This document shows positions 1-8,214 of a stretch of DNA of 50,299 nucleotides, piece by piece. The stretch comes from Verrucomicrobiia bacterium (GTDB taxonomy: Bacteria > Verrucomicrobiota > Verrucomicrobiia > Limisphaerales > JADLHS01): assembly GCA_011525685.1 (NCBI GenBank), contig WYBW01000148.1, positions 1 to 50,299 of the forward strand. The letters are read 5' to 3'. The stretch's first letter is position 1; each line of letters starts with the position of its first letter. Position numbers and translations under genes: made by a program. The notes beneath the pieces are model-generated. The model was not told the origin of the DNA, ran no database searches, and saw only the letters and a program-made list of their open reading frames with translations.

Positions 1-15
1 AAGTCTCGGCAACGG

Positions 16-57
16 TCTCCCTCTCCCAGCGGGAGAGGGAAAAAGGGTGAGGGAGAG
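16..57 (+). repeat. Interspersed palindromic repeat, family A, copy 1
   Basis: A C/T-rich arm and its G/A-rich complement form a hairpin around the core CTCCCAGCGGGAG, followed by a purine tail ending GGTGAGGGAGAG. The same unit occurs inverted at 116-155, and related copies lie at 19740-19774 and 19856-19894. No coding function is apparent. It resembles REP-like intergenic repeats. The stretch 1-356 otherwise holds only repeats and no gene I can support. Confidence 0.7.
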
Positions 58-115
58 TCTTCGCATCCATCGGGGCGGGCTGAAATGAGTCCCTACGCCC
101 CGGATTTTCCACGCG

Positions 116-155
116 CTCTCCCTCACCTCGCCCCTCTCCCGCTGGGAGAGGGAGA
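116..155 (-). repeat. Interspersed palindromic repeat, family A, copy 2 (inverted)
   Basis: This is the reverse complement of the unit at 16-57, with the same hairpin core CTCCCGCTGGGAG. The two copies face each other across about 58 bp, giving a BIME-like inverted pair. Confidence 0.7.
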
Positions 156-250
156 ACCGCTGTCCGCTCCGCGTTGCTCCTTGCTTTGGTTTCATTCCAC
201 CGAAAACAGCGAAGAACCCATCTGAGTTTCTTGCAGATGTATCGGTCATC

Positions 251-279
251 CGGAGGGGCGGCTGGCAAGCCGCCGCTCC
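251..279 (+). repeat. Interspersed palindromic repeat, family D, copy 1
   Basis: The unit contains the near-palindrome GGCGGCTGGCAAGCCGCC flanked by CGGAGG and CTCC. An almost identical 29-bp copy (one difference) occurs at 21975-22003, more than 21 kb away, next to another repeat. It is intergenic in both places. Confidence 0.7.
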
Positions 280-356
280 AACGTGCAGCGCGTCCACGCG
301 GACTTGTGCGGGCAGACCAGGTCGCATGCAAGGGAGACGCGCTTCCGGTGGGAGCA

Positions 357-1004
357 TCAGGCCAGAACCAGGGCGCGCTCGGTTGAGTTCAACAGTCGCC
401 ATTGGCCGGCGCCGAGGTCGCCAAGTTGGAACTTTCCAACCCTGACGCGAATCAATCTCAAGGTCGGATGGCCAATGGCTGCGGTCATGCGGCGCACCTG
501 GCGATTCTTGCCTTCCAGCAATTCCAAGCCGATCCAGCGCGTGGGCACCGTCTTGCGGAAACGAATCGGCGGAACACGGGGTGGGAGGCACGGGCGCGCC
601 GTTCCGCGCCCGCCGCCGGGTGCAGGCATTTCCGCGGACGACGCGCGCTGAGTGACGTTCCCACCTTCCACCTCCGGTTGCGGGTCAAGCAGCCACGCGC
701 GACAGGGTAGGGTCCTGCGGCCTTGAATGGTTACGCCGCGGGAAAGTCTGGCCAGCGCTTCCGGCGTGGGAATGTGTTCGACTTGCGCCCAGTACTCCCG
801 CTCGTGCGCGTGGCGCGGATGCAGCAACCGCTCGTTCAACTCCGGTTCGTCGCTCAGGAGCAACAACCCTTCTGAGTCCGCATCCAACCGGCCAATGGGA
901 TAAACCCTTTTCGGAAAACCATGTTCCGCCAGCGTGAGATGCGGCGAGCCATCGTCCGTGAATTGCGAGAGCACGCCGTAGGGTTTGTGGAAGGCAATGA
1001 GCAC
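357..1004 (-). CDS. RluE/RsuA-family 23S rRNA pseudouridine synthase (RluE-like)
   Basis: This 215-aa protein lacks the N-terminal S4 domain of RsuA and RluB, as RluE does. RluE isomerises one uridine in 23S rRNA. It opens with AFHKPYGVLSQF, has the catalytic motif GRLDADSEGLLLL (Asp at about residue 41) and ends with the family motif GKNRQVRRMTA. I chose the GTG at 1004 because the homologous part begins there and because upstream frame sequence lies inside the protease gene that ends at 1007. About 28-33 residues between LDPQPE and PPIRFRK have no counterpart in RluE as I know it. They are encoded by a palindromic repeat at 580-665. The modified base is not proven. Confidence 0.85.
   Translation of the reverse strand: MLIAFHKPYGVLSQFTDDGSPHLTLAEHGFPKRVYPIGRLDADSEGLLLLSDEPELNERLLHPRHAHEREYWAQVEHIPTPEALARLSRGVTIQGRRTLPCRAWLLDPQPEVEGGNVTQRASSAEMPAPGGGRGTARPCLPPRVPPIRFRKTVPTRWIGLELLEGKNRQVRRMTAAIGHPTLRLIRVRVGKFQLGDLGAGQWRLLNSTERALVLA
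580..665. repeat. Palindromic element inserted in frame within the pseudouridine synthase gene
   Basis: The roughly 85-bp stretch is bounded by inverted ends (GTGGGA at 581-586, TCCCAC at 659-664). It contains a perfect 8-bp hairpin, CGGGCGCG at 591-598 against CGCGCCCG at 605-612. It is translated without a stop and adds about 28 residues rich in Gly, Ala, Pro and Arg. Similar GTGGGA/TCCCAC ends occur at 19916-19921 and 19978-19983. Confidence 0.55.
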
Positions 1005-1006
1005 CG

Positions 1007-4000
1007 CTATGGCTGTGCCTCGACGCGGAAGTAGCGGAACAAGCCGCCGCCGGTGGGCAGTGTCGCGCTGGTGGTGTTGCCATCGGCACGAATCCAATCT
1101 GTGGCCGGACTCCAGTTCAGCAGATCCTCGCTGCCCAGCAGGCGGTAACCGTGGCCGGGCGCCGAAGGCCACTCCAGTTTGAGCGTCGCCGTGCCCTGTA
1201 GAGCGGGTTTCAGTTCAAGCACCGACAGGTTATTGGTGGGACTGGTGCCGGCGATGAATTCCGCATAATCGCTCAAGCCATCGCCGTCCGTGTCCACCAG
1301 CCCGCTGTAATTCGTGGCCACGCCACCGAGGTTTTCCGCCTCCCAACCGTCAGGAATGCCGTTCGTGTTCACATCGGTAAACGTGTAATGGCCGGTAAAC
1401 GTCACGGTGCCGCCGGGCGGCAGATTGGCGGTCTGCGGTGAGGGCGTGTTGTAATGGGCCACGTCGCCGAAAGTGATGGTGTATTGGCCGGGCCCGGCGT
1501 TGCTCAGAACGGTCCAGCGACCCTGACCGGACCTGCCGCTGGGACCGCTCAAAGCGAACAACGCCTGCCAGAGGTTGTTGGTGACCTGGATCGTGGCGGG
1601 CACGATGGAATCCACCGTGATGGACGCGTCGTCCACCAGCCAGCCGAGGCGCGGGGCGGATTCAAAGGACAGCAGCACGTAATGCCACACGATGTAAACC
1701 ACGTTGCCCAGGTAGGGCGACAGATCGAGTTCGACCTGCTCCCAACCAAACGTGGCGTCGTCCGCAAACGCAGTCAGCGGCACGGGCGCGGTGAGGACGT
1801 TGGTGATGATTTCCAGTTGGCCGCCTTCGAGCAGATCGAACTCGGACTGGGCCATGAAATCGTAATTGTGCCAGAAACGGAGCGTGGCGCGGTTGCCGCC
1901 GGTGAGCAGGATGCCGGGGCTGATGAGGTAACACTCGGCAAAGCTCGCCGGCCCGCCGCCGAGATTGCTGCCCCAGCACTGGGTGGGCGAATGCGCCGTC
2001 TCGCCACTGCCGGGCACACCGCGCCGCCATTCGGTGTCCGAAACCTCTCCGACGAATGTGGACCACTCCACGCTGGGAGTTTCCATGTCGTCCGCCCACG
2101 GCGGCACACGGGGTTGCAGCGTGGTGAAGGTGTAGAGCTGGCCGTTGTTGTCGTCCACCGTCGTGTTGCCGGCGCGGTCGCGGCTGGCCACCCGCAGGTA
2201 ATAGGCGGTGTTGGGCCGCAGGCCGGTAAGAAACAGCTCATGATAGGTGCCCAGCGACGGATCATAAGCGGTGAAGTTGATCGGGAAATTATCCGGTGAC
2301 TCGCTGTATTGCACCAGTGCGTCCGCGTCCTCCGAGGTTTCCCAGCGCACGATGGCCTCGAGATAACCAGGCTCGATGGACACCCCGCTGATGGCGGGCG
2401 CGTTGGTTTCGATGAAAGCCGTGGCGAAGAGCGTCCGGCCAGCCGACACGTCGAAATAACTCGCTTCCACGTACTCGTCCGCCTGCACCAGCAACGTGCC
2501 CGGCAGACCGCTGTTGGTGGCCGTGAAGATGACGCTGCCGCGGAACAAACCGCGCCGGACAGTCTCAAACAAGGCCACCTGGGTCGTCTGGTGTGGACTG
2601 GTAAATTCGACGTTCACCTGGCCCTGGCCTTGGAGGTCCGCATCCTCGACTTCGATGATCGCCCGACCGGGCACCGAATAAACATCGCTGTCCAGCGTGA
2701 GCGAACTGCGCCCCGGTTGCGGAGCAAGGAAGTCCAGAATGTTTTGCAGCAACCCGGCCCGGTTGTTTCCCACGCCGCTGCCCAGCGGGACCGCATCAAG
2801 CGGGAACGACAAATAAACGACCCGGCCCGGCAGGTCCACGCCGGTCTTGGGCGAACGCACGCCGACGATCGAGCCATCCGCCAGCAGTACTGGCGAGGCA
2901 TTGGCGGTTGGCGTGATCCAATCCGATGGGTCGGTTATGCCGAAAAACTCCAGAAGTTGCAGCAACTCGGCATAGGGCGAGTAATCCAAGGCTGTCGCCA
3001 TCCCGGCGCCCACGGGGTCGCCCGGCCAGCCGGTGATGTTATCCACCGGTTGATCCTCCGTGTAGGACTGCACCTGCAAGATGCCGGTGTTGAAACTGGC
3101 GAGGCCGGCCTCGCTGAATCGCGTGACGGCTTCCATCGAGGCGATCAAAAGCGAACCGCCGTTCGTCACGTAACCGGCCATCTTCTGGGCGAGCGAGACG
3201 GTTGGCGCGGAGAGTTCGTCCATGCGCCAGATGACGCAACGGTGCGACTGCAACTGCGCCAGACTTGGCTCGGCGCCGGTCCGCGCGTCAAAGATATTGT
3301 AGGTCAGTCCCAAGGCGTTGAAAGCATCGGTGTAACCCGAAAGCGGCGGCGCCGACACAAGCCCCCCGCTGTCAGTGTAGGAATTAATCAGCAGGACGGC
3401 CGGCGGTTGCGTGTTGGTGACGGTGAAGTACAAACCGCCGTTGTCGTTGGTCGCGCGGTTGCCGGCTTCATCCTCGGCCACGGGCATGAAGCGGATGACC
3501 GCGCCCACCGGAAAGTCCAGCAGGGCGAATATGTGGCTGGTGTCGAACGAGGCATTGGTCAGAGCGCGGTTCAAAATGTTCGTGCCGAAAAACACAAACG
3601 CCTTGGTGTCCTCGTCCGTATCCCAAGTGACCACCGGTTGGCCGAACGAATTGGTCGCGGTGACGTTGCTGATCACGGGCGGCAGCAAATCCGCCAGCGC
3701 GCTGAAGACCCGATTGCCTGGCGGGGCCGCGTCCGCATACACGGCCTCGATGAGATTGCCATGAGCAATCTGGAGCTGGCCGTCCGGCACGGCCGGCCCC
3801 GTCGCGGTCGCCACGGCGCCGGTAAACAAACCGGTGACGCCGTGGGCCAGCAGCGCGACGCTTTCGCCCGCCGGCTCCGCGCCGCTGCGCAACAACAGGT
3901 TCGCAGTCGGCTGGCCGGCGAGATCGTAATCCACCAACACGAGGCGAATTACATCGGGCGCCCGGTAGGCTGTCCGGTTGAACGTCACAATCCCCACGCC

Positions 4001-6100
4001 GGGCGTGCCAAAAGATCCGGAAACCACGAGCGCAAAGTCCTGGTCCGTTGCGGGTGTGTCCCGCCGCGCATCGGCCACGACGCGGGTGCCGCGCACGCGG
4101 ACGATGTATTCGCCGGGCACGGGAGCAAACAGATGCACGGCTTCGACGTTGTTGATTGTGTCCGAGCCTGCCGCGTCGGGGATGGATTCACCGAAGTCGA
4201 AGCGATTGCCGAGATACCGGCGTCCATCGGGCGCGAGAACTTCCAGGTCAAGATCATTGACCAGCGCAACCACGGCGGCCGGATTGCCGGGCACGTCCGT
4301 GTAAGTGAGTGTCACCTTGAGCGGCTCCTCCGGACTGCCGATCAGGATGCGCTTCTCGAACACCGCTCCGTTGGTCAGCAACGCCGTTTGGTCCAGGAAA
4401 TCAAAATCCCGCTCCGACGCGATCAGCGTTGGCAGGTCCAAACGACCCCAGCCTTCGTCATTGTTCGGGACGGGATCGGTTTCCACGAAATCGTCCATGT
4501 CAGTGGCGGAATTGATGAGCGCGGCCTTGACCAGGGCGGGCGAAGGTGTGGCGCCACCATGGTGCGTGCGATAAAACTGAACGAAGACCGCCGCCGCACC
4601 GGACACATGCGGTCCCGACTGGCTCGTGCCCCCCTGGTAAAGATAATCCTGGGAGATGGGCCACCAGGCATAGTCGTCATTCGCGTAGATCGAACGCAGC
4701 GAGGCGATCCAACTGCCGGGCGCGACGAGGTCCGGCTTGATGCGGCCGTCCTCACACGGGCCGCGGCTGGAAAAATCCGCCATCGTCTCGGGGCCGCCGT
4801 CGAAGATGGTGAATTCCTCAATCGGCAGGTTGCGGCGGTCGCTGTTGGCGGCGCCGGTGGCGATGACATTTTTTGCGACCGCCGGAGTGCCGATCGTCCG
4901 CGGTGATGGGCCGGCGTTGCCCGCCGAAAATTCCAAAATGTACGGCTGGTCACCCAGAGCCAGCAGGTCGGCATCCCGCACCAGCGCGTCGAACTCCATG
5001 GCCGTGAGGTCGTAGCGACCCTGGTTGTCATCGCCCCAACTGTTGGACCCGATTTCGGCCCCGGCCCGCCGGGCGTCGCGCGTGAGGGTCTCGAAGCTCG
5101 GCGGCGGAGCGTAATTGCCCGCGGCATCGAAGATTCGCTGCCCAATCAATTGTGCCCCGGGCGCCACGCCCAAGCCGTAGAGGAATCCATTTTCATCCGT
5201 CTGGCCGACGGCGCCGTTGCCGGCAATGATCCCGGCCACGTGCGTGCCGTGGCTGTGTTCATCCGCGGCGTCCTCCAGTTGACCGGGCAGGCCGTAATGG
5301 AACAAGGCCCGCACCCGGCCGGCGATGTCCGGGTGCATGAAGTTCGTGATGCCGCTGTCCAGCCCGCTGTCCGCCACCGCCACCGTGACGCCCGCGCCGG
5401 TGTAACCGAGCGATTGCACGAGCGTTTGTCCGGGCGGGCCGGCGCCGGCGACGATGCGCGAGGAAACCTCGTCAAACAACTTCATATCCGGCGCGGGTTC
5501 GATCCAGAGCACCGCGTCGGAAGCGGCCAGCGCGCCGAGCCTGGCCACCTCGAGCTGGCCGCGGAGCACTCCTCCAAATTGATGACCACTCTCCTGCTGG
5601 AGCGAGAGGAGCGTTTGCTTGACCTGTTGCGTCTCCGACTCCGTGGCGGCTGAAGAAAGCCACACGGCCACGGGTCTGGAGGCCTGCGAGCTGTCCAAAT
5701 TGCCGGGCCAAAGTTTGCGGTGGAGCTTGTGCTCGACGCGATAGTCTCCCACCCAGCGCACGAACTCGAGCTGACGGAGTTGAGCCGGCTGGGTGCCGGT
5801 GAACCGGGCCACGAACGCATCGTCCGGCACGTAATGCAACAACTCGACGCCCAACGCTCGCAACTGCTCGCGCCAGGCGGGTTGAGCGGTACCCGTGAAT
5901 TGAATCAGGAACAGTCCCGACTCCGGTTGATCACCAACGGCCGCCATGGCGCGGACATCGCCCGCGTTGTGAGGCGGCGGAATGATGAGTTCGTTGCGCA
6001 GGCGGATGGGTTTGTTTTCACTCGCGCCCGCCACGGCGGCGCTCAACAGACAAAGCAGGAGGAAACTGCTGACACGATGCGAGAAGAGCCAGGACTTCAC
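1007..6100 (-). CDS. Large secreted subtilisin-like (S8) serine protease with C-terminal Ca-binding and sorting-like region
   Basis: This 1,697-aa secreted protein begins at the GTG at 6100, giving a signal peptide (KSWLFSHR, then a Leu-rich core ending AVAGA). Longer in-frame starts would bury that signal peptide. The S8 triad is complete: Asp about 244 (VAVADSGLDSG), His about 284 (HSHGTHVAG) and Ser about 493 (GGTSQSGPHV), with the oxyanion Asn in SAGNAGPSP. Beta-rich domains follow, including two fibronectin-III-like blocks with VTWDTDEDT and VRWETSEDA motifs. The C-terminus has a thrombospondin-3-like Ca site (DTDGDGLSDYAEF) and a YRLLGSEDLLNW module common in Verrucomicrobiota exported proteins. 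The stop lies 3 bp before the start of the pseudouridine synthase. The substrate is unknown. Confidence 0.9.
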   Translation of the reverse strand: MKSWLFSHRVSSFLLLCLLSAAVAGASENKPIRLRNELIIPPPHNAGDVRAMAAVGDQPESGLFLIQFTGTAQPAWREQLRALGVELLHYVPDDAFVARFTGTQPAQLRQLEFVRWVGDYRVEHKLHRKLWPGNLDSSQASRPVAVWLSSAATESETQQVKQTLLSLQQESGHQFGGVLRGQLEVARLGALAASDAVLWIEPAPDMKLFDEVSSRIVAGAGPPGQTLVQSLGYTGAGVTVAVADSGLDSGITNFMHPDIAGRVRALFHYGLPGQLEDAADEHSHGTHVAGIIAGNGAVGQTDENGFLYGLGVAPGAQLIGQRIFDAAGNYAPPPSFETLTRDARRAGAEIGSNSWGDDNQGRYDLTAMEFDALVRDADLLALGDQPYILEFSAGNAGPSPRTIGTPAVAKNVIATGAANSDRRNLPIEEFTIFDGGPETMADFSSRGPCEDGRIKPDLVAPGSWIASLRSIYANDDYAWWPISQDYLYQGGTSQSGPHVSGAAAVFVQFYRTHHGGATPSPALVKAALINSATDMDDFVETDPVPNNDEGWGRLDLPTLIASERDFDFLDQTALLTNGAVFEKRILIGSPEEPLKVTLTYTDVPGNPAAVVALVNDLDLEVLAPDGRRYLGNRFDFGESIPDAAGSDTINNVEAVHLFAPVPGEYIVRVRGTRVVADARRDTPATDQDFALVVSGSFGTPGVGIVTFNRTAYRAPDVIRLVLVDYDLAGQPTANLLLRSGAEPAGESVALLAHGVTGLFTGAVATATGPAVPDGQLQIAHGNLIEAVYADAAPPGNRVFSALADLLPPVISNVTATNSFGQPVVTWDTDEDTKAFVFFGTNILNRALTNASFDTSHIFALLDFPVGAVIRFMPVAEDEAGNRATNDNGGLYFTVTNTQPPAVLLINSYTDSGGLVSAPPLSGYTDAFNALGLTYNIFDARTGAEPSLAQLQSHRCVIWRMDELSAPTVSLAQKMAGYVTNGGSLLIASMEAVTRFSEAGLASFNTGILQVQSYTEDQPVDNITGWPGDPVGAGMATALDYSPYAELLQLLEFFGITDPSDWITPTANASPVLLADGSIVGVRSPKTGVDLPGRVVYLSFPLDAVPLGSGVGNNRAGLLQNILDFLAPQPGRSSLTLDSDVYSVPGRAIIEVEDADLQGQGQVNVEFTSPHQTTQVALFETVRRGLFRGSVIFTATNSGLPGTLLVQADEYVEASYFDVSAGRTLFATAFIETNAPAISGVSIEPGYLEAIVRWETSEDADALVQYSESPDNFPINFTAYDPSLGTYHELFLTGLRPNTAYYLRVASRDRAGNTTVDDNNGQLYTFTTLQPRVPPWADDMETPSVEWSTFVGEVSDTEWRRGVPGSGETAHSPTQCWGSNLGGGPASFAECYLISPGILLTGGNRATLRFWHNYDFMAQSEFDLLEGGQLEIITNVLTAPVPLTAFADDATFGWEQVELDLSPYLGNVVYIVWHYVLLSFESAPRLGWLVDDASITVDSIVPATIQVTNNLWQALFALSGPSGRSGQGRWTVLSNAGPGQYTITFGDVAHYNTPSPQTANLPPGGTVTFTGHYTFTDVNTNGIPDGWEAENLGGVATNYSGLVDTDGDGLSDYAEFIAGTSPTNNLSVLELKPALQGTATLKLEWPSAPGHGYRLLGSEDLLNWSPATDWIRADGNTTSATLPTGGGLFRYFRVEAQP

Positions 6101-6305
6101 TGACGCACCGTAACCGAATTGGCGACTGAAAACAAGTGCGGCCAGAAGTTCAAGTGCCGCGAGCGAGTTTGAAGCGGCCGAGCAGTCAACGGTCAAGTTG
6201 TCTCGATTGTGGGCAGCGTCAGTTCCGGTAATCTCGGAGGTCTGGCGTGACAATTCACATCGAGCTGGGTTGGATTGTGGCCGGTGATCAACGCGCTGGA
6301 ATCAA

Positions 6306-7010
6306 TCACAGCGAGTGATCCGGTTGTTGTTGGCTCTTGCGGACGGGCTTTCCCGTCTTGGAGAGAACGACATCGCAGAACGCGGGGCGGAACGCATTGG
6401 CCGGTTGCACCACCACCCGGCGGATACCGTGGCGGTCCACCGGTCCAAAGTTGCGGCTGTCCAGGCTCGCGAGGCGGTTGTCGCCCAGCACGAAGTAATG
6501 TTGATCGTCCAGGTTCCAGACGATCGGGCGCTCGTCGGCCGTGTCGGACTTGAACGTGTAGGTATGCCGGGCGAGATAAGGCTCGGACAATCTCTGCCCG
6601 TTGACATACACGTGGCCGAGAGAAAGCGTAATGGACTCCCCTGGCAGGCCGATGATGCGCTTGATCATGCGTTCGCCCTGTCCGTCGGCCAGAATCACCA
6701 CGTCCCCGCGTTTGAGGCCGAGCTCCGGCGACCTGGTTTGAACCACGTCGCTGTGCCGGAAGGTGGGATACATGCTCTGACCCTCGACCACCGCGTAAAA
6801 TCCGGTGCTGCCGCGAATGAACTCGCAGACCACCATCACCAGAATCAGGAGCAGGATGACGCGTCGGCCGCTGAAATTGTTGATCGGTTGCATCGCTGGC
6901 GGTTGAACTTCACCTCGTCTCCCGGGATTACGAAGCAACTGGAAGGCCATCGGCAACTGCGACAGTGGGTGCAGGGCGGTTGTGGTCGCCAAACGTGCCA
7001 GTGCCGACAC
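6306..7010 (-). CDS. lepB: Signal peptidase I
   Basis: This inner-membrane enzyme removes signal peptides from Sec/Tat-exported proteins. One transmembrane segment (VILLLILVMVVCEF, about residues 51-64) precedes the catalytic Ser in VEGQSMYPT (about 79) and the general-base Lys in MIKRIIGLPGE (about 117). The C-terminal box FVLGDNRLASLDSR is also present. The GTG at 7010 has an AAGGG-type ribosome site. However, the 39 residues before ATG 6893 are not conserved-looking, so the protein may start at 6893 (195 aa). Its neighbours encode several exported proteins that would be substrates. Confidence 0.92.
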   Translation of the reverse strand: MSALARLATTTALHPLSQLPMAFQLLRNPGRRGEVQPPAMQPINNFSGRRVILLLILVMVVCEFIRGSTGFYAVVEGQSMYPTFRHSDVVQTRSPELGLKRGDVVILADGQGERMIKRIIGLPGESITLSLGHVYVNGQRLSEPYLARHTYTFKSDTADERPIVWNLDDQHYFVLGDNRLASLDSRNFGPVDRHGIRRVVVQPANAFRPAFCDVVLSKTGKPVRKSQQQPDHSL

Positions 7011-7196
7011 TTTGCATCACCCTTTGGCCGCTTGCCTGCCGTGTCGAGGCTTGGTGTCTCCGCCCATTTTTTGGGCAGCGTGGGTGGTTCTAAACAGTGG
7101 AGGCTGAATCTGCCCCCGAGGGGGTGGTGGCCAAAACGCGCGGCAAAGTCCGTGGAAGCCGCAGCCTGCCAAGGCGTGCGCGCCGGTCGTGGCGGT

Positions 7197-8075
7197 CTAG
7201 TTCTTGGGGCGCGTGGATCGTTCCTGAAGCCAGGCAACGTCGGGGTTCTCCGGGGAGGAAAACTGGTCGTTCACGAAGCCAGTGCGCACAATGGGTGGAG
7301 TGGTGCGGCCATCCCGCCAGCGACGAATCTCGGAGTGCCCGTCGGCAAAGGAAAATCCACCGGCGTAATGGTGGTAGTATCCCGGCAGATCAAAGAAGCC
7401 GTACTGGGAGGTTTGGTTGGGCCAGCCTTGCATGCGCGTCGCGAAATTTCCCATGTCAATGCTGTCCTCGCGCATGTCCAGGAAGACAAACACCTTGGCC
7501 GGGCCGGGATCGTGAAGTTCGTTCTGCTTCATGTAAATTTTGTAATCGCTGAAGATCGGTCCCCACCCGCCGTCGGTGCCCGCCCAACCGCCCAGGTACA
7601 CGTTCATGGAAATGCTGCGGACACGCGGTTTGAACTCGCCGTTGACCATGAGACCCGAACGGTCCGCCGGGCATTTCCAGATGCTCAGGTTCCTGCCGCA
7701 GTACGGCCACATGGGACTTTGCTTGATGGTCAGGTCCGGATTCCAGTTCGTCGGTTTGCCCGGATCAAAGTCCAGCGTGCCGGTGACCCAGGCGCCGCTG
7801 AAGGTCTCGGGCAGCCAGGGCAGTTCGCTGGCGTAAAGTAACTTGTCCTGGTGGTCGTCTGAATACATCCGCCAGGCGAGGCTCAATTGCCGGTGATTGT
7901 TCAGGCAATTGATGCCGTGCGTTTTGTTCCGGGCGTTGGTCAGCGCCGGCAACAACATCGCCGCCAGTATGGCAATGATGGCGATGACCACCAGCAACTC
8001 GATGAGCGTGAACCCGGCCGCCGCCTGGCGTGAGGCGCGGGCGTTTGACCAGCGAATGTGTCGGACATGGCACAT
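7197..8075 (-). CDS. Prepilin-like protein with H-X9-DG C-terminal motif (type II pseudopilin-like)
   Basis: This 292-aa protein has a type III (prepilin) signal. A short basic leader ends in Gly21, then FTLIELLVVIAIIAILAAMLLPAL with Glu at +5, which directs cleavage and N-methylation by a prepilin peptidase. Near the C-terminus, HHYAGGFSFADG fits the H-X9-DG pattern of prepilin-type processing-associated proteins, abundant in Planctomycetes and Verrucomicrobiota. It is probably an exported or surface protein assembled through a pseudopilus. A well-formed promoter sits just upstream (8091-8118). It stands alone, 22 kb from the secretion operon in this window. Confidence 0.88.
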   Translation of the reverse strand: MCHVRHIRWSNARASRQAAAGFTLIELLVVIAIIAILAAMLLPALTNARNKTHGINCLNNHRQLSLAWRMYSDDHQDKLLYASELPWLPETFSGAWVTGTLDFDPGKPTNWNPDLTIKQSPMWPYCGRNLSIWKCPADRSGLMVNGEFKPRVRSISMNVYLGGWAGTDGGWGPIFSDYKIYMKQNELHDPGPAKVFVFLDMREDSIDMGNFATRMQGWPNQTSQYGFFDLPGYYHHYAGGFSFADGHSEIRRWRDGRTTPPIVRTGFVNDQFSSPENPDVAWLQERSTRPKN

Positions 8076-8090
8076 GGTGATTCTCGCGGG

Positions 8091-8118
8091 ACTATAGTCT
8101 CGCCGGGCTGCTTTTCAA
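8091..8118 (-). promoter_or_regulatory. Sigma70-type promoter of the prepilin-like gene
   Basis: On the minus strand a -35 TTGAAA (8118-8113) is separated by 16 bp from a -10 TATAGT (8096-8091). The predicted start of transcription is only about 9 nt before the ATG at 8075, so the leader would be very short. Confidence 0.6.
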
Positions 8119-8214
8119 AGTGAATGAATCGTTCGGTCGCCCCGGCTCGTAGCGCCGCAGGATTTCGTTCGGCCGAATCTGTCCCGAAGTGGTGTGCATT
8201 GATCTTCCTCCAAG

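Noticed and set aside
2309..4906. 865-aa open frame on the plus strand, antisense to the S8 protease gene
   Set aside because: High-GC shadow. The minus-strand protein has a full S8 triad and domain order, whereas this frame gives a His/Arg/Gly-rich translation with no recognisable domain.
7067..7081. GCCCA/TGGGC hairpin with five T in the loop
   Set aside because: The T run is in the loop, not after the stem, so it is not a terminator, and no other role is supported.
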